Below are positions 10,223-20,468 of a stretch of 21,337 nt of DNA, piece by piece. The stretch is taken from contig JBOZIK010000001.1 in NCBI GenBank assembly GCA_051453625.1, forward strand, positions 36,878,409-36,899,745, read 5' to 3'. Numbering within the stretch: position 1 is the stretch's first letter; the number at the start of each line of letters is the position of its first letter. The notes below the pieces were generated by a model, which was not told the DNA's origin, made no database searches, and was given only the letters and a program-made list of their open reading frames with translations. The position numbers were made by a program, and so were the translations under genes. This stretch comes from Welwitschia mirabilis. Lineage: Eukaryota; Gnetophyta; Gnetopsida; Welwitschiales.

Positions 10223-10928
10223 AACTTCTTTTATCCATTGGAATTAAACATAGAATTGCATGTGCTTATCATCCACAAGATAATAGCCAAGCTAAAAATG
10301 CAAATAGAGAAATTAAAAAAAAGCTCCAAAATTAGTCTTGGTCAATAAGAGAACTTGGTCATCTAAACTTAACGATGTTCTTTGGGCTTACCGTACTACT
10401 TAGTGAAACTCTCAAGATTTTTCATTGTATAAACTTATGTATAGAAAGGCTTGTGTCTTTCTAGTTGATGTTTGCTATAACTCCTATCGATCCATCCATC
10501 AACTTAATATTGTAAAATTGAACAAAAATCTTAAGACTCGATTAGCCTAACTTGAGCATTTAGATGAAAAGTATATTCATGTTATGCATCATCAACTCAT
10601 TCATAAAGCCCAGGCTAAGTTCAAACATGATAAAAAGATTCTCCATAAGTAATTTAAACTTGGTTAACTCGTCCTTTTATATAATACTTGAGTAAACTTT
10701 TTACATAATAAGTTAACCTCTAAATGGTTAGGTCCTTATCTTATAGAAAAAGTGCATTTCAATGGCTGAATTAAAATCTCTGATCCAAACACTAAAGAAA
10801 TTCAAAATTTTAATGGACAAAGGTTAAAAATTTATGATTCATCTATTGGTAAAACCTTAAACATGATAGAAGTACTTGAATTGGATGCCTCTTTCAATGA
10901 GGAGGACTTCCCTCCTGCCATTGTCTAA

Positions 10929-13167
10929 ATTCCTTCTTAACTAATTCCTTGAGTAGACATCATGCTATCACTTGAACATCTTTAACTTGACTTATGTATT
11001 ACTTTATGAAGTTACCATGATTAGTAATCNNNNNNTTTGGCATTTTAAAATGATAAAATTGGATTCACCTGATTTTAAGACATTTTTATGTCTATAAACT
11101 TTATTTAGAAATAAAATTCCTTGGTTCTTTTATTCTCTAATGATATGAGTATTTAGTTATTTTTGCATGCTTTTACTTTTTTCTTATATCATTACTTTAG
11201 TTTTATTCCTACAAGCACTTGATCATGTGGAATTTTTCATTAAAAAAAAGAGAAAAAAATGAAAAGAAAAGAAAATAAATAAATAATAATCATGATATTT
11301 CGTATCTGAGCTAAAACCATGATCACCATGATGTCCTACTGGAAGTGCACCACGGTAAATTTTTCCAAGAGATGCCTTTAGCAATGTGATATGATAGCTG
11401 TGGAAACTCCACTAGGGATTTAGTTGGTTATGCTATGCATGTCCTTACTCCTTTGATAGTGGTTTCACTCCCTCATCATAGCAAAATAATTTTTACTTAG
11501 AGGCTATAGGACCAGTGATGTTTTTGGTGTCATCAGAGGCATTTCTTTCTTTTTAGATTTATTTTTCATATAGTACTTTAACATGATCATTCTACTTTTT
11601 TGGATTCTAGTGTTATTTTGATGTATGGGAGAGTGAGTTCATGTTTAAGTAAATTTTGATCTTATCATTCATTATTTGAAAACATTAGACATACTTGACA
11701 TTGAAATAGTCATTGCCTATTTGAATGATACTTTATTAGTTTTTACATATTGTCATGCATTTTTTATCAGGTGATTTTATCATTTTTATAAATGGAATTT
11801 GTTATGTTAGAATTTAGGATAGGTAAAACAATCTTCTTTATGTTCATAGTTGTCCATTTTTACTTTTGTTTTTCTTTAGCTATTTTATTGGGTTCTTCAA
11901 AGTTATTTTCGTACTTTTTCAACATAATATTTTGGATCTGATCCTTTAATATTTTCCTGTTGATATTACTCACAGTTTTTATCAATGGTTTTTTTTTTTG
12001 ACAAGTAACAATGATACTTTTTCTTTTTAGGTTTAGTTTCTTACTTCTCTATGCTTATTGAGTTTGGGCACATTTGAAGAATTCTTCTGAGCATTGTTTT
12101 TTCTACTTAGTGCATTATTATGGTCCCATCCTTTTCTCTTTGAGTTCTTTCCACATAAGTTCCTTTTCATCATAAGCATGATTTATAAGGATGATTCTTT
12201 ACTCTTTATCATCTCCCTGATTTTTTAATGGTTGATTATTATTTCCTTTACTTTCAGAATTTATATAACTTTTCCTGTCTTTCTAGAATATCGTTTAATG
12301 AGTGTTGTTCCACATCTATCATCCCCATGATAGACAGAATGATAATAATCCTTTTAGCTCTATTACAAACTGGGACATCTTGATTCACTTGTGGATGGGG
12401 TTAGAACATCTTTTTAAGCTACTTCTGAGATATTCAACAAAAATTTTAATTTTAAAGGATTATTTTTGAGCTTTTACGATACATATTTATAATGAAATTA
12501 TTTGTATATGATGTTATATTACTTAAATAATTTTTGATGGACATTATCTAGCAATATCACAGTAATATAATCACAAAATTTTCCTGCAACTATGATTCAG
12601 AACATCTAAAACATCATGAATAAGGGAAGTAATGTTATGATTATTTCTTGTACTCCACCCCTTTTATAATATATTTAAAACTCATTATGGATTTGTATAC
12701 GTCATTTTGAGTTATTACTACTTAGTTTATACACATCAATTTTAGTATCACTACCTCAGATTATGCATACACATCATCATTTTCTGAAGCTATCATTATT
12801 ACATCTTATAATGATTTTTCTTTATTTATTACATTCATTTGTTATATTGTGATGTGTTAAACATTTTAAGTAGGGGGCTAATGAAGATTTCAGTATTTGT
12901 ATTTTTCTAATAATCATGTTGTAGGCATCTGACTTTCATTCTTATTTTAGAAGTGTTATCATCCCCATTGTTATCCATACAACAATAAGAATGACATATT
13001 TATTATACATCCTAATCAGGTATTATGCTAGTTAATTGGTTTTTGATGTTTATTCCTGCATGGTAAAAATTCTTGAACTCAATTTATATTTTTCCTAGTT
13101 ACTAGTTATGTAGTCAAATTAGCTCATAATATGTTAATCACTTACTTTGTCAGGAACTAACAAAGCT
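10929..13167 (+). other. 3' untranslated region of the gypsy element (possible lost env region)
   Basis: No reading frame of note and no env-like transmembrane segment is visible in these 2.2 kb. It starts with non-coding DNA and a 6-N gap (11030-11035). A purine-rich A/G tract follows at about 11242-11290. Two further copies of the three-armed palindrome lie at 12317-12344 and 12969-12996, and a decoy polypurine-like motif at 12868-12880. Athila elements often carry an env-like gene here, so the region could be its remains, but the sequence does not show it. Confidence 0.6.
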
Positions 13168-13180
13168 AAGTAGGAGGCTA
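13168..13180 (+). promoter_or_regulatory. Polypurine tract of the gypsy element
   Basis: AAGTAGGAGGCTA ends immediately before the TG that opens the 3' LTR, which is where the plus-strand primer of reverse transcription is made. A near-identical copy, AAGTAGGGGGCTA, lies exactly 300 bp upstream. Confidence 0.8.
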
Positions 13181-14296
13181 TGTTGTGATGCCAAGTTATA
13201 GAATTTTAATGGGGTATTTTGAGTACCTTTGCAGGACATTTATACAGGATTAGATGTAATTCTAATGATTATAAAGAATTTATGAAATGATCACTGAAAC
13301 ATGTAATTCTTAACATATTCGAAGACATCTTAGGCTTATTCTGATACTTCGTGCCTTGAAGGAAATATTAATAATGCAAAAGACTAATTTCCCTTAAGCT
13401 GGAAAGATAAAGAGACCTATTGTCCCTTCTATCATCCCCATGATAGTTAAGGTGACAATACTACTGACATGGGCTAAAGCTACAGGTTGACTGCAGGGCT
13501 TGAAGCTGATGGATTACTTCTTGTTTCGAAGTATCATCCCCAGTGTTATCCCCACAATAATCAGGACGACAACCGCTTTATATGGATAGAAAGAATTATC
13601 TTTGTAATGGGGTCATGTATCCCATATGGGTTGTTAGGATTTATTCTCCAACTTTTAGGGTTTTGCTTCTAGAACTTCAACGTAACACTATACATACCCA
13701 TTTTACCTTCATTTCCATTTTCATCTTTTGTAGAAGATATTCTTGTGATGGAAGATTAAAGGATAAGAGATCCATCCATTAGCTATAGGGAGAAGATTTC
13801 CCTGATGTTGGGCTGAGTATCCTTCATTAAGGTGCTACTACTTTATTATAAGTTGATGTTAAATTGATGATTAATACAAGAACTCTTTTCACTTATATTG
13901 TGTAAATCTCCCTTATGCTTTAAGTTGATTATGATTTAGTGATAGCTTCATAGTTTATCTACATCATAAGGACAATCTTTGTTAAGGCTGATATTGTTAG
14001 TTTAGATCTTGCATTGCATTTCATTTTGTTCCATTTTTTATATTTGCATTATTCATATTCTGTTTGGCATATCTAATAGCTCATGTTGATTAGGAACAAG
14101 TGATAAACTCTTCCTAATTGATCTAAGTTATAAGGACTAATTCTTGTGACAGAAGTATTGGAATTCAAATAGACTCATTACACTTGCATTTTATTCATTT
14201 GAATTTCATCATCATTCATCTTGCATTCCATTTCCATTGTTCTTTATTTTTATTTACTAAAGTAAAAAGACCAAAATACTTTATGAAATCAATTAT
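13181..14296 (+). repeat. 3' LTR of the gypsy element (right end uncertain)
   Basis: It aligns with the 5' LTR from TGTTGTGATGCC through CTTTATGAAATCAATT, the last point where the 5' copy is known. Two palindrome copies (13430-13457 and 13544-13571) are 114 bp apart, the same distance as in the 5' LTR. The TATA box has decayed to TATACATA (13689-13696). The true end lies beyond 14296; CATACCACA at 14423-14431 is a candidate that would give an LTR of about 1.25 kb. Confidence 0.9.
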
Positions 14297-14819
14297 TTAA
14301 CTTCTAGCCTAGTGCCTTCAATGGATTACGATATTTGAGTTGACTCCTATCTATGCTAGTATGTGTTTTTCTATAAGTATTTTGATTTATAGGTTTTGCC
14401 TAAGGACTTAAAGATTGCATAAATTCATACCACAATAAAATGATACTTTTTCTAGAGGACTAAAAACTCAAAATTCCTAACTTGAAAAGCTTCTTTTCTT
14501 TCTGTTTGTTTACATCTTCATATTTATTACAAGAATACTTCCTCATGTTACAAGTGCTTCATTAGTAGAGTTCATTATCATTGTATTTTTTACATCCAGT
14601 AGCTTTAAAATAATAGTGTTTAATGATGATATATTTTTTAAAGTAGTTATTAATGTAGTTTAAACTATCTAACATGAATTTAGAATTGATCTTAGAATAA
14701 CCACAAACCTAAGATCTTATTCAAATGTTATGCTTAAATCGTTAATTTTAACAAATAGATTATTTAACTCATCTTCATGACCTTTTACTAGGATTTCTGC
14801 TGAGGATCGATTTGCACTC
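14297..14819. other. LTR tail and AT-rich spacer
   Basis: The first part (to perhaps 14431) is probably the rest of the gypsy 3' LTR. The remainder has no recognised domain on either strand. A minus-strand frame with few stops around 14540-14690 has no motif I can name and could be remains of the copia element split by the gypsy insertion. Confidence 0.4.
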
Positions 14820-16172
14820 AAGAGGGGAGGAGTGAATGAGTTCCACCAAATAAAAATTAAATTAAACAATGGAATGAAACACATAATAAAAATCCTTATC
14901 AAGATAACGTGGTTCCCCAACCTGGGTATGTCCACGCATAGAGGGTAGCTTCTACTCATGCCACTGGATATGCTTAACCTGCAAGAAAATAATGGTTTTA
15001 TGGTTCATCACCAACCTTTGTAATAAATGAGGGTCTCCTTGTAAGGCAACACTTTGTTCCCCTTAAGGGAATAATGGTTTTCTATTTCACCAATAAGCTT
15101 TACCACAAACAAGAGCTCACAAGCACAATAACAATTGCACACCCCTACAAGGATTGCCTTACAAAGTATTTGATATTTAAGAAATAAACTCTATAATCAT
15201 ATTCAATAATAAGATAGTTCACAATGAATAACCAAAATGTAATACAACAACAAGCCTAAATATTTGATTTGATGAAGACTTAAGATCCTTGAAGTTATCA
15301 TTGTCGTCATAAGTATGAGTGAAGAAAATGACAACAATGAAGATCCAAGTCTAAGAGAAAACATAATATTAGTTCCTTACCAATGAATCCTTTGATTTCT
15401 ACATTAGAGGTTTCCTTTACTCATGCTTGCTATGATCTATAAATCCCTTGATTCAATGAAGTGCCAAAAGTTCTTCTTTAATTCTTGACATCAATGCTTT
15501 ATAAAGATGAGGAAGATCTAATCGTTTGAGCTTGAAAGGTAGTCATTTAATTCTGTAACCACTACACAATAAATAGCTAATATCTATGCTTTGGGTATAT
15601 AACTCTGGTTTTAATCGATGTGAACTTTGGTTCAAGACGTCTTGAATTTTATAGATGTCTTCACTTTAGACATTTTCACTTTTGTAGACATCTTGAGTCA
15701 ACTTGCCTAGATTTTGATGAATTTTACACTGTAGCATCCTTGGGCCTCCGTGATCATACATCCATTGTGTACAAGTTGATAGCTCACCTAAAACAAGAGA
15801 TATTAGTCAAAAACAAAATTAACTTTATTCCCTATTTTAGTTTAATATAGACGTCTTCAATTTTGTAGATGTCTTCATCTGTGTCAGGTCCAAGTTTCAG
15901 TTTAGTCATCTTAAATATGATAGTTATCATTTGGTCTATAACTTAAATTCTAATACATTCAAGACATCTTCACTTGAGATGTTCTCAATTTCCCAGACCT
16001 CTTCAAATAATTGATTTGATAGTTTAGCATTTAATCCTTTTTGTGAGATGTTTCTTCTGAAGATCCATCATGATTCAATGTCTATCAAGATCTGATGTTC
16101 TTGTAATGACCTGTCTACATAATGACACAAAATATTTGATAAGTAGAATCATCAAAACTAGATCTTCCAACA
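14820..16172 (+). mobile_element. Polypurine tract plus LTR of a second retrotransposon (probably copia)
   Basis: AAGAGGGGAGGAG (14820-14832) is followed directly by TGAATGAG, the pattern of a polypurine tract at the start of a 3' LTR. Within the segment are ACGTGGTTCC...GTCCACGC (about 14908-14937), a motif pair I recall from plant repeats, then ACAATAAATAGCTA at 15566-15579 as a likely TATA box, and an AGACGTCTTCA array from 15635. The tail runs ATCATCAAAACTAGATCTTCCAACA, giving a CA end near 16172 and an LTR of about 1.34 kb. No second copy or internal domain is present, so class and right end are inference. Confidence 0.5.
15632..16005 (+). repeat. Phased array of nine AGACGTCTTCA-like units
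   Basis: Copies of AGACGTCTTCA or close variants (AGATGTCTTCA, AGACATCTTGA, AGATGTTCTCA) start at 15635, 15653, 15668, 15686, 15849, 15867, 15962, 15977 and 15995. Spacing inside clusters is 18 or 15 bp. The first unit is a perfect 14-bp palindrome, TCAAGACGTCTTGA (15632-15645). The array begins about 66 bp after the LTR's ATAAATAGCTA. Confidence 0.8.
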
Positions 16173-18700
16173 CCTTCTTTCATCTTTATTTTAAAAACCC
16201 TATTACAAGTGTAAACCAATTGGATAGTCATACCTTTTCTTAAAACTTTTCCAAAGAATTTTAGCATTATGATCCTTCTGTAAACATTTATAATCTACTT
16301 TGTAATACAAGAATTCATTATTTCAAATGAGTTATTCTATTGTACATTTGGGTACATCTTCAGTAAATCATCATCTAGCAATCCAACAACCACATTTTCT
16401 TCATTTTTTGATTATAGAACATTGTTGCAATATTTAAAGTGGGAAAGATCTTCCATTATAGATTTTTAGGTGCCCTAGTTCCCTACTCTAACTAATATCT
16501 TCATCATTTGCAAGTGTCCCATCTCTTCTTGAGACTTGGATAAATGAAAAATTAATTATTATGAAACACAAAAATGAATCTAGGTGCCCTAGTATTACTT
16601 TTATGAAAACAAGTGAAGAAACAAAAAGAAAAACAAATAAGAACCTAACCAATTTAAAGAAATTTGGGCATATTTCACTTTACTTCCTAGAACTAGCATA
16701 TAACTATGTTAGATCAAGTGGAAAACTAATAGTGACAAAGAAGATTAGTCATTTCTCTAGCTTAAGCCGCAATCATAAGTGAAATTACAAATAAATTAAC
16801 CACAATGACATCCTCATGGCGAACCCTTTTCTTTCTTTGATATCCTTATGATTTGATACAAATCCTCTAATAAATATTGACCTCATACACTCATTTTTTG
16901 GATTTTTGGCTTTATTTTTAACTCTACAACATAGGATACTTTTAACATAAGATGTTAAGGTTTANNNNNNNNNNNNNNNNNNNNNNNNNNNNNNNNNNNN
17001 NNNNNNNNNNNNNNNNNNNNNNNNNNNNNNNNNNNNNNNNNNNNNNNNNNNNNNNNNNNNNNNNTTCATAATAGCTAATCGTCTTAGTTAATTTTATGTT
17101 TATTAACTTTTTAACCATTTTCACTTTATTGATCCATTACAAGTTTCCTTTTACAACATGTAGAGTAACTAAGAATTATTTTAGAATTCTTTGTTATGTT
17201 CCTAGTGATATTTTATGTTCTTTGTGTTTTTAAGGAGTTATTAGAGAAAATTATTTGTATTAGAAGATTTATTAAATGTAAATTAATTTATTTAAAAAAA
17301 AGAGGTTCTTGTCATCTTCTTCTTTACCATCATTAGTAAAAAGATGAAATTTAAGTTTTACTCCATTATAGGACTTNNNNNNNNNNNNNNNNNNNNNNNN
17401 NNNNNNNNNNNNNNNNNNNNNNNNNNNNNNNNNNNNNNNNNNNNNNNNNNNNNNNNNNNNNNNNNNNNNNNNNNNNCTGTTTTTAATTATCAGGTTCTAA
17501 TCTGATGACATTAAGATAAAATGATTTATCTTTCAAGATTATATGAAAAGCAAAAAATTTTAAATTAATAACCATTGATTTCATCAATCAAAAATAAAAG
17601 TGGGAATAGAAATTGATTCCTTTTAACTTTTAGCACTCAAAAGCACTTTACAATTTTCTATATCAAGTATGCCCATCAATTATAAATCATTTTATAAATA
17701 CAAATTTTATCATGAAGAGTTATAAATAGAATGGAATTCTAAAGGCTTTCTTTATTTCAACTATTAATGGGGTACATATTTACATTTAATTTAATTCAAT
17801 TCATGAAGTTCCCATCCTATATGAAAGGAATCATATATGAATCTTCAAACACTTATGAATTTAAAATATTTCTTTAATCTCCATATAATCTTAATAAGAT
17901 AAGTTCTACTTTGTAACTATGCTCTTCATTACAATGAAATTCATTGACATACATATCTAGCTCTTTTTAACAAGAGGACATAATGATTTTTTCATAATGA
18001 TTATTGCGTAAGTTAAAATATAAAAGAAAGTCCTTTTGTTGAGTTTCTTCCATAATGTTAAGTTTATTTTTTGTGACATGATTGAGTGAGTTTTCATTTA
18101 CTCTGTTTACAAGCATAATACTCATTCTTTTTGCTTTGTAATTTTTTAAACCTTATGTCTTCTTGTTAGTGTATTACATATTCTAAATCCTGGACATCAA
18201 ACTCCATATTTAGTTTGAAGTTAAAGGTCTTAATGGAATTATCTCTATACAAGAGTTCTTGGAACATTTATATAAATTACTTGCTTATGGGTAACTTTAC
18301 AAATGAAATCTCTTATGCATATACATATCCTTTGTTTAACAGATCATAAGATCTTTATTTAGATAATAAAAATTTTTAGTTTGAATTTCATTCTCTACAC
18401 ATTAAATTAGGGAAGAAATGGTAAAAGAGTTTCTATATTACCATTAAAAAAGACAATTTATAAACCATAATTTCCTAAATGATTTATTTAAATTATGCGA
18501 ATCACTCTCATAGATTGAAACCTATAACTTTCTAAATGGAGGATGACAGTTTGTTTTTCGAAAGTTACTGTTTGAGATTTTCACTAAATAAGATATTAAA
18601 GTAATTTCCTAACTTGTTAAAAAAGTTTTCTTTCACCAAAAATGTTAAAATTACTCCCAACCTTGATAAAATAATGAGATGGATTTTCAATAGAAAAAAA
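16173..18700. other. AT-rich intergenic DNA with two 100-N gaps
   Basis: I see no gene, LTR pair or RNA gene. Gaps lie at 16965-17064 and 17377-17476, without flanking duplicates. A 13-bp direct repeat, TAGGTGCCCTAGT, occurs near 16468 and 16581. A frame of 73 codons at 16561-16782 matches no family I know and is probably chance. Confidence 0.5.
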
Positions 18701-19349
18701 AAATTTGTGTGATGGTAAGTTTACTCACTAAAACATTGAGACGATGGTGAAACACTGATTTAACGTGCTAAAATCAGTCCCTAGGTTGGTAGAATAGGGA
18801 GAGAGTAATTTCACCCCTTGGAAGTGAGACAATGCTGAATCGTCGGCTTAACTTGTTTACAGAGAGGATCTTGAAACGCTGACGTCACCAGAGAAAAGAG
18901 TAAGAGAACGGTTGCGTGCATTCTTACGATCCACGCATTCTACGTTATAAAATATTTAATTCTTTTAAGGCACGAGCTCTGACTCTGAATTATCTAAATA
19001 CCATAAAGTGCATATAAAAGACCCTTTTGGCTCTATCTCCCAAAATTCTTTAATAATATAAAGTACATAGAAAAGTCCCTTGCTGGGACCATCTCCTAAA
19101 TTATTGGTCGGAGTAGAAATACCTCAACAACCCCTCTCCATTCAAAGTCAGGCACAGGAGCACGTGATTCAGAAGGGCTAACTAACCGTTCTGTTATCAA
19201 GAACCCAAATAAAATCACTGAACTAAGCAATCCAAGCAGAGGAGCACCGGTATAACGGTGACGTGTTCCGTTATTAAAGTTTGCAGATATGGTAAGGGCC
19301 TCGTCTAAGCCCTTGTCTATTTCCTATTAATGAGAGGTGGGCTCCTTAA
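18701..19349. other. Better-conserved intergenic DNA with two bZIP-type sites
   Basis: The composition becomes less AT-rich from about 18740. A perfect TGACGTCA lies at 18880-18887 and a perfect CACGTG G-box at 19161-19166; both are core sites for plant bZIP or bHLH factors. There is no reading frame to go with them. An imperfect tandem duplication lies at 19003-19104. The stretch may be an old promoter region or a remote part of the downstream gene's regulatory region. Confidence 0.4.
19003..19104 (+). repeat. Imperfect tandem duplication, period 55 bp
   Basis: The first copy (19003-19050) starts ATAAAGTGCATATAAAAG and the second (19058-19104) starts ATAAAGTACATAGAAAAG. Both go on through a CCCTT block to an ATCTCC(C/T)AAA block in the same order. 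Confidence 0.75.
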
Positions 19350-19545
19350 GTTTATAGTCTTTGTTAAAGTAGCATTACCATGGACAATGGCACATCATGG
19401 CTCTTGCAATACCATACATTATTATGCCCAAAAATTATATCCTTTCACATTAAAATCAAATCCTTTTCACATTTCACTCCAATGGCACCGTTTCTTCATT
19501 GGGAACTCTATGCATTCCATGTTTACGAACACATTAGAAACATCT
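19350..19545 (+). repeat. Left arm of a large inverted duplication
   Basis: The arm matches the reverse complement of the DNA around the TRIM. CATGGACAATGGCACATCATGG (near 19379-19400) pairs with the complement of about 20790-20822. TAAAATCAAATCCTTTTC (from 19451) pairs with the complement of about 20445-20461. TTTCTTCATTGGGAACTCT (from 19491) pairs with the complement of about 20385-20405. Similarity is imperfect but collinear. Confidence 0.75.
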
Positions 19546-19642
19546 TCACTGGAAACATTTCTCTGTTACAAACTCTATTCATTTCGTTTTTACGAGCTTA
19601 TTAGAAACATGTTGCATTTTCATTAGAAACATTTCTCTCGTT
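19504..19642 (+). repeat. Imperfect tandem duplication, period about 67 bp
   Basis: AACTCTATGCATTCCATG...TTTACGAAC...TTAGAAACAT...GAAACATTTCTCT (from 19504) repeats as AACTCTATTCATTTCG...TTTACGAGC...TTAGAAACAT...GAAACATTTCTCT (from 19571). The left inverted arm ends inside the first copy, so this duplication is a separate event. Confidence 0.75.
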
Positions 19643-20344
19643 CTTTGAGCTTGAAGCAAATAAATCCTCCATTAAACTTTATGAGGTAACCCCACTATTC
19701 TCTTTACTCATATTTCTTTCATTAATGTTCTTCTATTAAACTTATACTTTGGCATTGGATTGGTAATTTGAGCTAGAGCTCCCCTTGTTTGGTAGAAGCC
19801 CTAAACAAGAAATGGTAAATTAAAGGTCTAGCAGTGAAAACTTGACTTTTCACATCTATAAAAATGTTCAAAACAAGATAACAACTGTTTTGAAATGCTA
19901 TTTTGAACTTCCAAGAGCATGGAATTCTCCCAGATTGACTACTATCATTAGAAAATCAAGACCATATTCTTAATAAATATGTAATGGATAATTACACCTT
20001 GAACGAGGTATGTAAATACATAAAACCCTAAGTGTTCCAACAACAATTCATACAAATACCAAAATGGAACATCCACTTGGAAGATAGAGCCTTGGAAACA
20101 GTTGTTGCCTTCCATGTTCATGTTTTTAAATGTCCTATTCCGCCTCTTTCGTGTGCAAAGTATGCTGAGCTCTTAAGCATGGAAGGTGATGTCTGAAGAC
20201 TTTCTAACAACTACAATCTAAAGTTTCAAAATATAGAACATAAAACCAAATAAGATAACCTGTTACTAATAAACACAATGATCTATAACTTGGAAATGTA
20301 GGTGTCTTTCTTCTTATGATCAGAAACTTGATTTAAACATTTTC
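19643..20344. other. Spacer between the arms of the inverted duplication
   Basis: About 700 bp with no reading frame or recognised repeat. It contains a small perfect inverted repeat, CCTTCCATG at 20108-20116 and CATGGAAGG at 20178-20186. If the whole region is transcribed, this would be the loop of a long hairpin. Confidence 0.5.
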
Positions 20345-20468
20345 CTAATGAAAGCCCTAAGTTTGTGGAGACGAAATGGAAAGAGAGTTCACAATGAAGA
20401 AATGGAGTCATCGGAATATTGGAGATTTGGTTAAATGAAATCTGAAAGGATTTGATTTTAGAACATAT

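Larger units (their letters stand above)
9325..10928 (+). pseudogene. pol: Integrase of the gypsy element, decayed
   Basis: Integrase joins the DNA copy to the host genome. The linker APWYADILNYLI and the segment YEWNEPNLYQRCKDQIMHKC precede the zinc-binding HHCC domain, of which YHCE and RCDACQ (CxxC at 9676-9687) remain. The catalytic core starts with GIDF (first Asp at 9870-9872) after a TAG at 9861 where Trp is usual. It continues with YILVVIHYVIKWIKVVPTT, IISNQGIHFIN and YHPQDNSQAKNANREIKKKL. The second catalytic Asp is Asn (10049-10051) and the catalytic Glu is Lys (10294-10296), so the site is destroyed. The C-terminal part retains LWAYRTT, KLTSKWLGPYLIEKV and NGQRLKIYD, and pol ends at TAA 10926-10928. 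Two 100-N gaps interrupt it. Confidence 0.9.
3293..14296 (+). mobile_element. Degenerate Ty3/gypsy (Tat/Athila-like) LTR retrotransposon
   Basis: The element has two long direct LTRs (3293 to the gap at 4407, and 13181 to at least 14296), gag with a CCHC zinc knuckle, then protease, reverse transcriptase, RNase H and integrase in gypsy order, and a polypurine tract directly before the 3' LTR. The gag core, the ALINIGAS protease motif, YCFLDGYSGYN in reverse transcriptase and TDHAA in RNase H resemble the Tat/Athila lineage of plants. No env-like reading frame survives after pol. The primer-binding site should lie in the 284-N gap. The exact right end is unknown because LTR similarity is lost where the 5' copy enters that gap; CA at 14430-14431 (CATACCACA) is one candidate. 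No convincing target-site duplication was found. The whole element is inactive. Confidence 0.92.

Noticed and set aside
13487-13782. Two overlapping plus-strand frames
   Set aside because: They lie in the U3 and promoter part of the 3' LTR and are not preserved in the 5' LTR.
14272-14278. CA followed by AAATA as the 3' LTR end with a matching AAATA target duplication before 3293
   Set aside because: Similarity between the two LTRs continues past this point (CTTTGTAAAATCAATT against CTTTATGAAATCAATT), so the LTR does not end here; a five-base AT match is expected by chance.
16561-16782. 73-codon frame as a small gene
   Set aside because: Lysine- and asparagine-rich composition matches the local AT bias, no family is recognised, and there is no promoter or context support.
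19330-19626. 98-codon and 74-codon overlapping frames
   Set aside because: They cover the left inverted arm and a tandem duplication, the two frames overlap, and the matching arm at 20345-20489 does not keep the same frame.
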